DNA of 64,000 nucleotides from Marinifilum fragile JCM 15579 (GCF_001310955.1 NZ_BAZX01000012.1:62001-126000), one strand, 5' to 3'; shown: positions 44,587 to 55,128, counted from the stretch's first letter. Program-made: numbers and translations. The notes: a model not told the origin generated them from the sequence alone.

Positions 44587-46899
44587 ATGAATGAGTATTT
44601 AAAGCATGATGAGTGGTGTATAATTGAGGAAGGCTTTAATCCTGAAAACCACCGTGCATCAGAAAGTATATTTAGTTTGGGTAATGGTAACATGGGACAA
44701 AGAGCCATGTTCGAAGAACATTATTCAGGCGAAACTTTACAAGGAACTTATGTAGCTGGAGTCTACTATCCGGATAAAACCAGAGTAGGATGGTGGAAAA
44801 ACGGTTACCCTGAATATTTTGCAAAGGTATTAAATGCGCCAAATTGGATTGGTATCGATGTGAAAATTAATGGTGAAATGCTTGACCTTGCCAAATGTGA
44901 AGTGAGTGATTTTGTGCGCACTTTGAACATGAAAGAAGGAGTTTTAGAGCGTAGTTTTGTAGCTACACTTTCTAACGGAAACAAGGTGAAAGTTGAAGCC
45001 AAAAGATTTCTAAGTATCGTAACTTCTGAAGTTGGTGCCATTCGTTACTCTGTAACGCCATTAAATTTTGATGGGAAGATTAGTTTCACTTCATATGTGG
45101 ATGCAGATGTTACAAACGAAGATTCAAACTACGACGAACAATTCTGGAATGTTCTACAGACTAAGTCAATGAGAGGTGAAGCATACATTACTGCAGCAAC
45201 TAAAAAACTTGACTTTCATGTTTGTATGAGCATGAAATATGAGGTATTAAAGGATGGTCAGAAAGTGGATTTAAATCCTGCTTTAACTGAGAATGCCAAA
45301 TATGTTGCCAATACAGTAGAAGTTGATGCTGAGCAAGATCAAGAGATTTCAATCTATAAATATGCGGCTGTATTAAGCTCATTAAATCACAGCAAAACTG
45401 ATATTGCATCAGATGCACTTTCTGTAGTAGAGGCTGCTCAAGCTAAAGGCTATGGTGCTTTATTGGAAGAACATGTTAATGCATGGGCTGATAAATGGGA
45501 TCATAGTGATATTGTTATTGAAGGTGATATTGCTGCTCAGCAAGCTATTCGATTCAATATTTTCCAAATGAATCAAACTTATACTGGTGAAGATGAAAGA
45601 CTAAATATTGGTCCTAAAGGTTTTACCGGTGAAAAATATGGTGGATCTACCTACTGGGATACTGAAGCTTACTGTGTTCCTTTCTATTTGAGTACTTCTA
45701 AACCTGAAGTAACTCGAAATCTATTGATCTATCGTCATAAGCAATTACAAAAAGCCATTGAAAATGCAGAGAAACTTGGTTTCACAAACGGTGCTGCACT
45801 GTACCCAATGGTAACAATGAATGGTGAAGAGTGTCACAATGAGTGGGAGATTACTTTCGAAGAAATCCACCGTAATGGAGCAATCGCTTTTGCCATTTAT
45901 AACTATATCCGCCACACGGGCGATAAAAAATATTTAGAAGAATATGGATTAGATGTGTTGATCGGAATTTCAAGATTCTGGAGTCAGCGTGTATCCTATT
46001 CTCAAGCGAAAAAGAAATACGTAATGTTAGGAGTTACAGGTCCTAACGAATACGAAAATAATATCAACAACAACTGGTATACAAGTACTATTGCAAACTG
46101 GTGTATGAAATATACACAAGAGGCAATGGCTCATGTGAAAGAAACCAATTCTGCTCGTTTCGAAGAAATCATGAAGAATTTAAACTTTGATTTTGAGACT
46201 GAAACTGCAAAGTGGAATGATATTATTGAAAATATGTACTATCCTGTTGATGAAGAAACTGGTGTTTTCTTACAGCAAGATGGGTATATGGACAAAGAGC
46301 AGATTTTAGCTGCAGATCTAGATCCAGCAATTCGTCCGATTAACCAACACTGGTCTTGGGATAGAATTTTACGTTCTTGTTTCATTAAACAAGCAGATGT
46401 ATTGCAAGGAATCTACTTGTTCGAAGATCAATATGATTTGGAAACAATTCGTAAAAACTACGATTTCTATGAGCCAAGAACAGTTCATGAATCATCATTG
46501 TCGCCATGTATTCACTCTATTTTGGCAGCAAAAATTGGTGATGAAGAAAGAGCTTACAATTTGTACTTAAGAACTTCTCGACTTGATTTGGATGATTACA
46601 ACAAAGAGGTACACGAAGGACTTCACATTACAAGTATGGCAGGAACATGGATGTCTGTTGTAGAAGGTTTCGGTGGTATGAGAGTTGTAAATGGAAGTTT
46701 GGTATTTAACCCAATGCTTCCTAAAGTTTGGAAATCTTACTCATTTAAAGTGCGTTTTAGAGGTAACTTGTTAAATGTAAGAGTTTCGGAAGAGGGAGTA
46801 GGAGTTATTAATGAAGAAGGAGAAGCTATCAATATCTTCATTAAAGATGATGAATACAAAGTTGAAAAAGAAAGCAGTCTAGTAGTAGAGAACGCTTAA
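44587..46899 (+). CDS. mapA: Maltose phosphorylase (GH65)
   Basis: The 770-aa protein has the three GH65 regions: N-terminal beta-sandwich (about 1-275, from NHRASESIFSLGNGNMGQRA), the (alpha/alpha)6 catalytic barrel (about 325-690) and a C-terminal beta domain. Motifs seen are GGSTYWDTEAYCVPFY, the catalytic Glu segment EECHNEWEITFEEIHRNG, VTGPNEYENNINNNWYTS and the phosphate-site ending HITSMAGTW. It splits maltose with phosphate into glucose and beta-glucose-1-phosphate in the cytoplasm. Other GH65 specificities (trehalose, kojibiose) exist, but maltose fits the locus. There is no signal peptide. Confidence 0.94.
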   Translation: MNEYLKHDEWCIIEEGFNPENHRASESIFSLGNGNMGQRAMFEEHYSGETLQGTYVAGVYYPDKTRVGWWKNGYPEYFAKVLNAPNWIGIDVKINGEMLDLAKCEVSDFVRTLNMKEGVLERSFVATLSNGNKVKVEAKRFLSIVTSEVGAIRYSVTPLNFDGKISFTSYVDADVTNEDSNYDEQFWNVLQTKSMRGEAYITAATKKLDFHVCMSMKYEVLKDGQKVDLNPALTENAKYVANTVEVDAEQDQEISIYKYAAVLSSLNHSKTDIASDALSVVEAAQAKGYGALLEEHVNAWADKWDHSDIVIEGDIAAQQAIRFNIFQMNQTYTGEDERLNIGPKGFTGEKYGGSTYWDTEAYCVPFYLSTSKPEVTRNLLIYRHKQLQKAIENAEKLGFTNGAALYPMVTMNGEECHNEWEITFEEIHRNGAIAFAIYNYIRHTGDKKYLEEYGLDVLIGISRFWSQRVSYSQAKKKYVMLGVTGPNEYENNINNNWYTSTIANWCMKYTQEAMAHVKETNSARFEEIMKNLNFDFETETAKWNDIIENMYYPVDEETGVFLQQDGYMDKEQILAADLDPAIRPINQHWSWDRILRSCFIKQADVLQGIYLFEDQYDLETIRKNYDFYEPRTVHESSLSPCIHSILAAKIGDEERAYNLYLRTSRLDLDDYNKEVHEGLHITSMAGTWMSVVEGFGGMRVVNGSLVFNPMLPKVWKSYSFKVRFRGNLLNVRVSEEGVGVINEEGEAINIFIKDDEYKVEKESSLVVENA

Positions 46900-46966
46900 T
46901 TAATAGTTATGGCAATTCAGGATAGAAGTTGATCTACTGTCCTGAATTTTAATATTAGTAATTCTC

Positions 46967-48830
46967 ATGATGAGCATTGTAAAAAGAATACTTTTCCCAA
47001 TTTTATTTTTTTCTTTTTTGAGTCTGACTTCTTTAGCAGCGAAAACAAAAATCGAAAGGCTTGAACCAGAATTCTGGTGGATTGGCATGGAGAATCCCAA
47101 TCTTCAATTGTTAATTTATGGTCAAGAAATTGGAGATTACAAGGCAGCATTGGATTATCCCGGTGTTACTATACAATCGGTGCAAAATGTTGAGAATGTG
47201 AATTACCTTTTTGTTAATTTGCAAATTGACAAATCTGCGAAAGCAGGAAAATTTGATATTACATTAACCAATTCCAAAGGAAAGGAACTAAAATATCAAT
47301 ATGAACTGAAGGAGAGAAGAAAGAATTCTTCAAACCGCAAAGGTTTTAATTCTTCGGATGTAATTTATTTATTGATGCCAGATCGTTTTGCCAATGGAAA
47401 TCCCGAAAACGATTCAGTTGATGGATTGACCGAAAAGGCAGATCGAGCCAATTTTGATGGCCGCCATGGTGGTGATATTCAAGGGATCATTAATAAACTT
47501 GACTATTTACAAGATTTGGGAATTACTACATTGTGGAGTACTCCTTTATTGGAAGATAATGAAAAAAGAGGCTCATACCATAGCTATGCAATTTCCGATT
47601 ACTACAATGTTGATGCGAGATACGGAGGTAATGAGGCTTATCTTAAATTGTCGAAAGAGTGCAAGAAAAGGGGGATTAAGCTGATCAAAGACATGGTTTT
47701 TAATCACTGTGCAAGTGCGCACTGGTGGATGAAAGATCTTCCCCAGAAAGATTGGTTCATCTTCATGATGAATACACAAACTCCAATCACCGTAAATCAA
47801 CCTTATTGGATCCACATGCTTCTCAAGTGGATAAAATCAAATTTTCGGATGGCTGGTTCGATAAAAGCATGCCGGATTTAAATCAACAGAATGAACTGTT
47901 GATGACCTACTTGATTCAGAATAGTATTTGGTGGGTGGAATATGCCGATTTGGATGGAATTAGAATGGACACGCATCCCTACAACGATCCACAGGAAATG
48001 TCCAAATGGGGAAAGGCTCTATTGAAAGAGTATCCTCATTTGAATATTGTCGGTGAGACTTGGTACAAGAATGCGGCGAACATAGCTATTGGCAAAAAGG
48101 TGCATTAAATGCCGATGGTTACAATTCCTATTTGCCATGTGTTATGGATTTTCAATTGTTTTTCGTAATGGAAAAGGCTTTTCTGGAACCTCAGCAATGG
48201 GAAAATGGAGTGGTTCGATTGTACAATAGCCTTGCGGCGGATTATCTATACAAGGATTTGAACAATATTCTGATTTTTACAGAAAATCATGATACCGACA
48301 GAATTATGTCTACATTAGATGGTGATCTTGATAAGTTTAAACTGATGAACACTTTTTTGATGACTACTAGGGGAATTCCTCAAATTTATGCTGGGATCGA
48401 AATTTTGATGGAAGGAAAGAAGAGTGATGGAGATGGGAAAATGAGAATCGATTTCCCTGGTGGTTGGGAAGAAGATGGAAGAAATGCTTTTACAACCGAT
48501 GGAAGAACCAATAAGGAAAATGATGCATTCAATTTTTTACAAAAACTGCTTCAATGGAGAAAAGTTAATCCTGTAGTTCACACTGGCAAACTCAAACATT
48601 ATATTCCTGAAAATGATGTGTATGTCTATTTTCGATTTAATAATGAGAAAACTGTTATGATAGTGCTAAATAATGGTAGTGAAAAACAGGAATTGAGTTT
48701 GGATCGTTTTTCAGAGAATATAAAAGACTTTACAAAAGGATATGATATTTTGAGTGAACAAACCATTCAATTTTCAAATGGAAAATTAAGATTGAACGGC
48801 AACACATCAATGGTATTGGAATTAAAATAG
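46967..48830 (+). pseudogene. SusA-like GH13 neopullulanase/cyclomaltodextrinase, broken by two -1 frameshifts
   Basis: Three frames together give one enzyme of about 620 aa that aligns along its whole length with the intact gene at 56471-58321. Frame 1 (46967-47881) has a signal peptide, the N-terminal cyclomaltodextrinase domain (about 24-110) and the barrel up to WWMKDLPQKDW. Frame 2 (open from 47725 to 48108) goes from HLHDEYTNSNHRKSTL through the nucleophile region GIRMDTHPY to IVGETWYKNAAN. Frame 3 (open from 48060 to 48830) goes from YWQKGALNADGY through TENHDTDR to the C-terminal beta domain. One added base at 47756-47757 (KDWFHLHDEY) and one at 48083-48084 (NAANISYWQKG) restore the frame. 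It lies in the mal operon, 67 bp after the phosphorylase gene. Periplasmic maltodextrin cleavage is expected if it is functional. Confidence 0.9.
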
Positions 48831-48863
48831 AGAAAATAGCTTGAGGGCATTTTGAGAAAGAGT

Positions 48864-51272
48864 ATGAGATTATTACAAGGTTTAAGATTGAGATTATTCG
48901 TTTTTATTGCATTAATTGCAATATCAACAACTGTTTTTGCGCAAAATAGTGCGAGAGAATTTCTTTCATCTCAATTAAGGGGAAAGGTTTTAGAAATAAA
49001 AACCAATGATGGTAGATATGAAATTCAATTTTACAATGAGAACATTGTAGAAACTGCATTTATACCGAGTGGTGAAAAGAAAGGTATTTCACATGCTGTT
49101 GTGATGAATCCTAAAGTGGATGATCTAAGCCTTGTACAGAAAAATGGGATTATTACATACATGTCAAAAGGACTTGTGGTGGAGGTATCAAAGTCACCAT
49201 TTTCAATTCAATATTTGTATAAAGGGAAGAATCTGATATCAGAAAAAGAAGGATATACCAAAACTGACAGTACAGAGAATATTGACTTTAATCTAGAAAA
49301 AGAGGAAGTTTTGTTTGGAGGTGGAGCTCGTGTTTTGGGTATGAACCGTAGAGGAAATCGTCTTCAGTTATACAACCGAGCGCATTATGGATATGGTACG
49401 CATTCAGAATTGATGAATTATACCATGCCAGTGGTTATTTCATCCAAGAAATATGCAATTCATTTCGACAATGCTCCAATTGGCTTTTTGGATTTGGATA
49501 GTCAAAAGAACAATACACTTCGTTACGAAACCATTAGCGGTAGAAAGGTATATCAAGTTGTTGCTACTGATACATGGGAAGATTTTACTTACCAGTTCAC
49601 AGAACTTACCGGTCGTCAGCCAATGTTGCCACGTTGGGCATTTGGGAACTTTTCGAGTCGATTTGGATATCACTCACAAAGAGAAACAGTGGAAACCATT
49701 GATCATTTCTTGAAAGATTCGATTCCGGTTGATGCCATTATTTTGGATTTGTATTGGTTTGGAAAAACCGTTAAGGATGAGATGGGAAATCTTGCATTTG
49801 ATAGAGATTCATTTCCAAACCCTGAGAAAATGATTTCTGATTTGAATGATAGAGGTGTTAAAACAATTTTGATTACCGAGCCATTTATTTTGACTACTTC
49901 GGACCGTTGGGATGAAGCAGTTCGTGAAGGAGTTTTAGGTTTGGATTCATTGGGAAATCCATACAAATATGATTTCTTCTTTGGAAATACAGGATTGGTT
50001 GATGTATTCAAACCAAAAGCAATCGATTGGTTCTGGAATATCTACAAAGGATTGGCCAATAAAGGTGTTGCCGGTTGGTGGGGAGACCTTGGAGAGCCAG
50101 AAGTCCATCCATCCGAATTGCTACACGTAAATGGTACAGCTGATGAGGTTCACAATATCTATGGACATTATTGGGCCAAATTGGTTTATGAAGGATATAA
50201 AAAAGATTTTCCGGAGCAGAGACCATTCATTTTAATGCGTGCCGGTGCGGTAGGTTCACAACGATATGGAATGATTCCATGGACTGGAGATGTTAGCCGA
50301 AGCTGGGATGGCTTAAAACCACAAACCGAAATTTCGTTGCAAATGGGTTTGCAGGGTATTTCATACATGCACTCTGATTTGGGAGGATTTGCAGGAGCTA
50401 ATCTTGATGATGAATTGTACACCCGTTGGTTGCAATATGGTGTATTTCAGCCAATATTCCGTCCACATGCTCAAGAAGATGTGGCTTCGGAACCAGTATT
50501 TAGAGAGCCAGCGACCAAAGCATTGGCGAAAAAATCGATTGAGTTAAGATACAAATTGATGCCATACATTTATACCATGGCTTTTGAAAATCATCAAACA
50601 GGTTTGCCATTAATGCGACCATTGTTCTTCGAGGAAGAAGACAATCAGGATTTGCTACACATTTCAGATACCTATTTGTGGGGTGATGCATTTTTGGTAT
50701 CAACAGTAACAGATCCTGGACTGAAAAATAAAGAGGTGTATATGCCTAAAAATTCGGTTTGGTTCGATTTTGTTACCGATAAAAAGTACGATGGAGGTAA
50801 AGCTTATACCATCAAAACCCAAAAAGAAAGCATTCCTGTTTTTGTTCGTGGAGGATCATTTGTTCCTATGGTTCAAGGCATGAAGAATACCATTGGCTAC
50901 TCTCTTAAAAATATGGATTTGCACTATTATCACGCTGCATCGGTTAATGAAAGTGAAGGCAAATTGTACAACGATGATGGAGAAACTCCAGCTGCTTACG
51001 AAAAAGGTGAATATGAAATGTTAAGATTTAATTCAACTTACAAATCGGGCAAACTAAGCATTAATTTGATTAGTGAAACAGGAGATCATTATAAAGCCAT
51101 TGATAAAAAGATTTCTCATTTCATTCACAATATTGAGAAACAACCGAAGAAAGTAAGCATTAATGGCAAAAGAGTTGATTTCACTTGGGATGAGAAATCA
51201 AATACACTTGGCTTTTCAGGAGTGCTTAAAGCAGAAAAAAATCAAACCATTACAATAAAATTAGCTAAATAA
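48864..51272 (+). CDS. GH31 alpha-glucosidase, secreted
   Basis: About 802 aa from the ATG at 48864, which gives a signal peptide ending in VFAQ; the frame is open from a TTG at 48852. Domains: N-terminal galactose-mutarotase-like beta-sandwich (about 30-235), GH31 barrel (about 250-575) and C-terminal beta domains (about 590-800). The nucleophile segment is GWWGDLGEPEVHP and the acid/base segment is PWTGDVSRSWDG; FRPHAQED closes the active site. It would cut glucose from the non-reducing ends of maltodextrins in the periplasm. In Bacteroides the alpha-glucosidase of the locus, SusB, is a GH97 enzyme, so this locus uses another family. The next gene overlaps its stop by one base (TAATG). Confidence 0.93.
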   Translation: MRLLQGLRLRLFVFIALIAISTTVFAQNSAREFLSSQLRGKVLEIKTNDGRYEIQFYNENIVETAFIPSGEKKGISHAVVMNPKVDDLSLVQKNGIITYMSKGLVVEVSKSPFSIQYLYKGKNLISEKEGYTKTDSTENIDFNLEKEEVLFGGGARVLGMNRRGNRLQLYNRAHYGYGTHSELMNYTMPVVISSKKYAIHFDNAPIGFLDLDSQKNNTLRYETISGRKVYQVVATDTWEDFTYQFTELTGRQPMLPRWAFGNFSSRFGYHSQRETVETIDHFLKDSIPVDAIILDLYWFGKTVKDEMGNLAFDRDSFPNPEKMISDLNDRGVKTILITEPFILTTSDRWDEAVREGVLGLDSLGNPYKYDFFFGNTGLVDVFKPKAIDWFWNIYKGLANKGVAGWWGDLGEPEVHPSELLHVNGTADEVHNIYGHYWAKLVYEGYKKDFPEQRPFILMRAGAVGSQRYGMIPWTGDVSRSWDGLKPQTEISLQMGLQGISYMHSDLGGFAGANLDDELYTRWLQYGVFQPIFRPHAQEDVASEPVFREPATKALAKKSIELRYKLMPYIYTMAFENHQTGLPLMRPLFFEEEDNQDLLHISDTYLWGDAFLVSTVTDPGLKNKEVYMPKNSVWFDFVTDKKYDGGKAYTIKTQKESIPVFVRGGSFVPMVQGMKNTIGYSLKNMDLHYYHAASVNESEGKLYNDDGETPAAYEKGEYEMLRFNSTYKSGKLSINLISETGDHYKAIDKKISHFIHNIEKQPKKVSINGKRVDFTWDEKSNTLGFSGVLKAEKNQTITIKLAK

Positions 51273-52924
51273 TGAAGATGAAACTATTCAGCATTTTTGC
51301 AAGTGTGCTAGTATTGTTATCAGCCTGTGCTAAAGTTGATAAGAAAGTAGAAAAGAAAGATACACCATTTGTATGGGAGGGAGCTAATCTTTATTTCTTG
51401 TTGACCGATCGTTTTAACAATGGAACTACAGAGAACGATGTGAATTTTGAAAGAAATTTGCCAACTGGAAAACTACGTGGCTTTGAAGGTGGTGACCTTA
51501 AGGGAATCACTCAAAAAATTAAAGAAGGATATTTTACCGATTTAGGAATCAACGCCATTTGGTTTACTCCGGTAACTGAGCAAATTCACGGAGCCGTTGA
51601 TGAAGGAACAGGAAATACATATGGTTTTCATGGCTATTGGGCCAAAGACTGGACAGCTTTGGATCCAAACTTTGGAAATATGGAAGATCTAAAAGAATTG
51701 GTTGAAACGGCTCATGCCAATGGAATTCGCGTGGTTATGGATGCTGTGATCAATCATACAGGTCCAGTTACCGAGAAAGATCCTGTTTGGGAAAGCGATT
51801 GGGTAAGAACAAGTCCGCAATGTACTTACGATAGCTACAAAAATACCATTGAGTGTACATTGGTAAAAAATCTTCCTGATGTAAAAACGGAAAGTAATAA
51901 AGAAGTACGCATTCCCGAAACTTTGGCTCAAAAATGGAAAGCTGAAGGAAGATATGAACAAGAAGTAAAGGAGTTGGATGAGTTTTTTGCTCGTACAGGA
52001 TATCCGCGTACGCCAAAGAACTATATCATCAAATGGTTGTGCGATTACATCGTAGAATTTGGGATTGATGGTTATCGTGTGGATACAGTAAAACATACCG
52101 AAGAATCGGTTTGGGCTGATTTTCGCAAAGAGTGTGAATATGCATTCGAGCTTTATAAGAAAAACAATCCTGAAAAGGTGTTAGATGATAATGGATTCTA
52201 TACTGTAGGAGAGGTTTACAATTACAATATCAGTCATAAGTTTGCTTTTGATTTTGGTGATAAGAAAGTGAACTATTTTGCCAATGGTTTTACTGATTTG
52301 ATCAATTTTGAGTTCAAGTACAATGCTCAATCAACCTACGAAGAATTATTCTCCATGTATTCTGATATCCTTAATGGTGATTTAAAAGGGTATGGAGTAT
52401 TGAACTATTTGACATCGCACGATGATGGTTCTCCATTTGATCAGAAAAGAGAAAGAACTTTCGAATCTGCAACTAAACTATTATTATCTCCTGGTACATC
52501 CCAAGTTTATTATGGTGATGAATCAGCCAGACCATTGTTGGTTGACGGAGCAGTGGGTGATGCCAATTTGAGATCGTTGATGAATTGGGATGAAATCGAA
52601 AATAATGCTGAAACGCAAGCGATTTTAAATCACTGGCAAAAGTTAGGACAGTTCCGTGCGAATCATCCTGCTGTTGGAGCTGGTGTTCATAAAATGATTT
52701 CAGAAAACCCATATGTGTTCCGCAGATTATTCGAAAAAGGAGAATATCAAGATCAGGTGTTTGTTGCTTTGGATTTGGATAAGGGATTAAAAGAAATTTC
52801 GATTGCTGAATTGGAAGATGGAACAAAGTTAAGAGATGCATACTCAGGTAAGGAAACAGAGGTTAAGAATGGAAAAGTAAGCATTGATACTGAGTTTGAT
52901 ATTTTATTATTAGAGTTGATTTAG
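51272..52924 (+). CDS. GH13 alpha-amylase, lipoprotein
   Basis: The 550-aa protein has a lipobox (LLSAC, Cys19) followed by AKVDKK, which lacks the acidic surface-export signal, so it probably faces the periplasm. GH13 motifs: region I DAVINHTG, region II GYRVDTVKH (nucleophile Asp), region III VGEVYN (acid Glu) and region IV LTSHDDGSPF (Asp). The last has Ser in place of the usual Asn before HD. A long B-domain-like insertion lies between regions I and II (about 175-245). A short C-terminal beta domain closes the chain. Translation is probably coupled to the GH31 gene before it. It probably makes maltose and small dextrins. Confidence 0.93.
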   Translation: MKMKLFSIFASVLVLLSACAKVDKKVEKKDTPFVWEGANLYFLLTDRFNNGTTENDVNFERNLPTGKLRGFEGGDLKGITQKIKEGYFTDLGINAIWFTPVTEQIHGAVDEGTGNTYGFHGYWAKDWTALDPNFGNMEDLKELVETAHANGIRVVMDAVINHTGPVTEKDPVWESDWVRTSPQCTYDSYKNTIECTLVKNLPDVKTESNKEVRIPETLAQKWKAEGRYEQEVKELDEFFARTGYPRTPKNYIIKWLCDYIVEFGIDGYRVDTVKHTEESVWADFRKECEYAFELYKKNNPEKVLDDNGFYTVGEVYNYNISHKFAFDFGDKKVNYFANGFTDLINFEFKYNAQSTYEELFSMYSDILNGDLKGYGVLNYLTSHDDGSPFDQKRERTFESATKLLLSPGTSQVYYGDESARPLLVDGAVGDANLRSLMNWDEIENNAETQAILNHWQKLGQFRANHPAVGAGVHKMISENPYVFRRLFEKGEYQDQVFVALDLDKGLKEISIAELEDGTKLRDAYSGKETEVKNGKVSIDTEFDILLLELI

Positions 52925-52958
52925 AAAAAACATCATACTAACTAATCAAATTATTGAA

Positions 52959-54335
52959 ATGAGAAGAGTATTTCAAACAGTTTTAAGTCTATTGTTGGTT
53001 GCAGGAACTTTGGCTTCATGCCAGAATAAACCTACATCAAATAAAGTAGCAGAGGAAAAGAAGGCGGAAAAGCCTGTAGAGTGGAGTAGAAATGCTAATA
53101 TTTACGAGGTAAACATTCGTCAGTACACTCCAGAAGGAACCATTAATGCTTTTGCTGAGCACATGCCACGATTAAAAGAAATGGGCGTTGATATTCTTTG
53201 GTTAATGCCTGTTTATCCTATTTCAGAAAAGAATCGAAAGGGAAGTATGGGGAGCTATTATGCCGTGAAAGATTATCGTGCTGTTAATCCTGAGTTTGGT
53301 ACAATGGAAGACCTACAGAACCTTGTGAAAAAAGCTCATGATATGGGAATGAAAGTAATTCTTGACTGGGTGGCAAATCATACTGGTTGGGACAATGTAA
53401 TCATGGAAGAGCATAAAGATTGGTATACTCAGAATGAGAAAGGCGAAATTGTAATTCCTGAAGGAACAGATTGGAGCGATACTGCTGATTTGAACTACGA
53501 TAATGAAGAAATGCGTAAGTACATGATCGGATCGTTGAAGTTTTGGATTGAAAAAGCAAATGTAGATGGGTTCCGTTGCGATGTTGCAGGTATGGTTCCA
53601 ACTGAATTTTGGGAAAAAGCACGTGTTGAATTAGATGCTGTTAAGCCTGTGTTTATGCTGGCAGAAGATGGTGGACATGAGCTTTTAGAGAACGCATTTG
53701 ATATGGGTTATGGATGGGAATTCCACCATATTATGAATGAAGTTGCCAAAGGAGAAAAGAATGCCAATGATATGGAAGCATACTTCCACAAAATTGATAC
53801 TGTATTTCCTGCAGACTCTTACATTATGAATTTTACTACCAACCACGACGAAAACTCTTGGAATGGCACTACTGAAGAGAGAATGGGAGAAGGTGCTAAA
53901 ACTTTTGCAGTTTTGACCTTTACAATGCCAGGTATGCCACTAATTTACAGTGGTCAGGAAGCTGGTTTAAACAAGCGATTGAAATTCTTCGAGAAAGATG
54001 AGATCGATTGGTCTAATCTTGAAATGACAGAATTCTACAAAGAATTAATTGCTTTAAAGAAAAACAATAAAGCACTTCAAAATGGAGTGAAAGGTGGCAA
54101 ATTGGTGCGTATTCCATCGGATCAGAACGAGAAGATTTTTGCTTTCTCACGCGAAGCCGAAGGAAACAAAGTTGTTGTGATTTTGAACCTAAGCAAGGAA
54201 GCTACAAAAGCTACTCTTGAAATGGGCGAAAATGCTGGAAACTATGCTTCTTACAAGGATGGTAGCAAGCACGATTTGGCTGCTAAACTTGAGGTTGAAT
54301 TGAAACCTTGGGAATACAAAGTATATGTGAAGTAA
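52959..54335 (+). CDS. GH13 alpha-amylase-type enzyme, lipoprotein, last gene of the maltose operon
   Basis: The 458-aa protein has a lipobox (LASC, Cys20) followed by QNKPTS, again without acidic export signal. GH13 motifs: region I DWVANHTG, region II GFRCDVAGM (nucleophile Asp), region III MLAEDGG (acid Glu) and region IV TTNHDENSW. It is compact, with a short B domain, and ends in a beta domain (KPWEYKVYVK). The size and motifs resemble Bacteroidetes periplasmic maltodextrin hydrolases. It starts 34 bp after the other GH13 gene, and two hairpins end the operon after it. Confidence 0.93.
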   Translation: MRRVFQTVLSLLLVAGTLASCQNKPTSNKVAEEKKAEKPVEWSRNANIYEVNIRQYTPEGTINAFAEHMPRLKEMGVDILWLMPVYPISEKNRKGSMGSYYAVKDYRAVNPEFGTMEDLQNLVKKAHDMGMKVILDWVANHTGWDNVIMEEHKDWYTQNEKGEIVIPEGTDWSDTADLNYDNEEMRKYMIGSLKFWIEKANVDGFRCDVAGMVPTEFWEKARVELDAVKPVFMLAEDGGHELLENAFDMGYGWEFHHIMNEVAKGEKNANDMEAYFHKIDTVFPADSYIMNFTTNHDENSWNGTTEERMGEGAKTFAVLTFTMPGMPLIYSGQEAGLNKRLKFFEKDEIDWSNLEMTEFYKELIALKKNNKALQNGVKGGKLVRIPSDQNEKIFAFSREAEGNKVVVILNLSKEATKATLEMGENAGNYASYKDGSKHDLAAKLEVELKPWEYKVYVK

Positions 54336-54341
54336 AATAGT

Positions 54342-54404
54342 TTTCCGAATTTCGGAAACCGATATCCCAATGATAGCCGCTCTTTTTAGGGCGGCTTTCT
54401 TTTT
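54342..54404 (+). terminator. Two hairpins ending the maltose operon
   Basis: TTTCCGAA / TTCGGAAA (54342-54358, one-base centre, so nearly a perfect palindrome) comes first. AGCCGC / GCGGCT (54375-54380 and 54391-54396), followed by a run of T broken by one C, is the likely rho-independent terminator. The convergent LytTR regulator gene ends at 54403. Confidence 0.8.
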
Positions 54405-55128
54405 ATAAAATTGATTTTTGTTCAAGTACACTAATTACCATGCTCTTGTAATTGCGACCAATTGGAATCAGTTTGTTGGCTATTTCGATGTTGCTGGAGG
54501 TGTAGCTTTGAATTTTATTTATTGAAGCGATAAATGAGCGGTGTATTCTTAGGAAGGATGATTCCGGTAGCTTTTCCTCGATATTGCTTATGGTATTTAG
54601 TGTTACAATTTCTTGTCCATTTTCCATGTAAATGGAAACATAGTTACGCAAACTTTCGATGTATTGTATTTCGTGCAAAAAGACTTTTACCATTCTCTTC
54701 TCAGATTTGACAAAAATAAATGGCTGTTCCGACGATATTTCTTCTTTTTTTTCTGGAATTTGAAACTGTGGTTGATTGATCTTAAAATATCGGTTTATGG
54801 CTTTAATAAAACGACCAAAAGGGATCGGTTTAATCAAATAATCCAGAGCTTCCAGTTCATAACTTTCTAATGCAAATTCCGAATATGCAGTTGTGAAAAT
54901 TACACTTGGAGGATTGGATAGGTTTCTTAACAATTGAATGCCTGTGAGTCCTGGCATTTGTATGTCTAAAAATAGCAAGTCGATTTGTTTCGAATTTAGA
55001 ACCGATAAAGCTTCAACTGCACTCTTGCATTTTCCTTCCAATTGTAAATAATCTATTCTATTGATGTATTCTTCAATCACATCAATAGCCAAGTCTTCAT
55101 CATCAACAATTAAACACTTTATCTTCAT
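54403..55128 (-). CDS. LytTR-family response regulator
   Basis: The 241-aa protein has an N-terminal receiver domain (about 1-120: CLIVDDEDLAIDVI, phospho-Asp in LLFLDIQMPGLTG, Thr in FTTAYS and Lys in LIKPI) and a C-terminal LytTR DNA-binding domain (about 138-235: ESLRNYVSIYMENG, FLRIHRSFIASINKI). It works with the LytS-type kinase whose gene overlaps its start by 4 bp (ATGA). The pair stands between the maltose operon and the SusA-like gene; control of either is possible, but unproven. Confidence 0.95.
   Translation of the reverse strand: MKIKCLIVDDEDLAIDVIEEYINRIDYLQLEGKCKSAVEALSVLNSKQIDLLFLDIQMPGLTGIQLLRNLSNPPSVIFTTAYSEFALESYELEALDYLIKPIPFGRFIKAINRYFKINQPQFQIPEKKEEISSEQPFIFVKSEKRMVKVFLHEIQYIESLRNYVSIYMENGQEIVTLNTISNIEEKLPESSFLRIHRSFIASINKIQSYTSSNIEIANKLIPIGRNYKSMVISVLEQKSIL

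Noticed and set aside
48864-51272. SusB (GH97) identity for the alpha-glucosidase
   Set aside because: Motifs GWWGDLGEP and GDVSRSWDG are those of GH31, not GH97.
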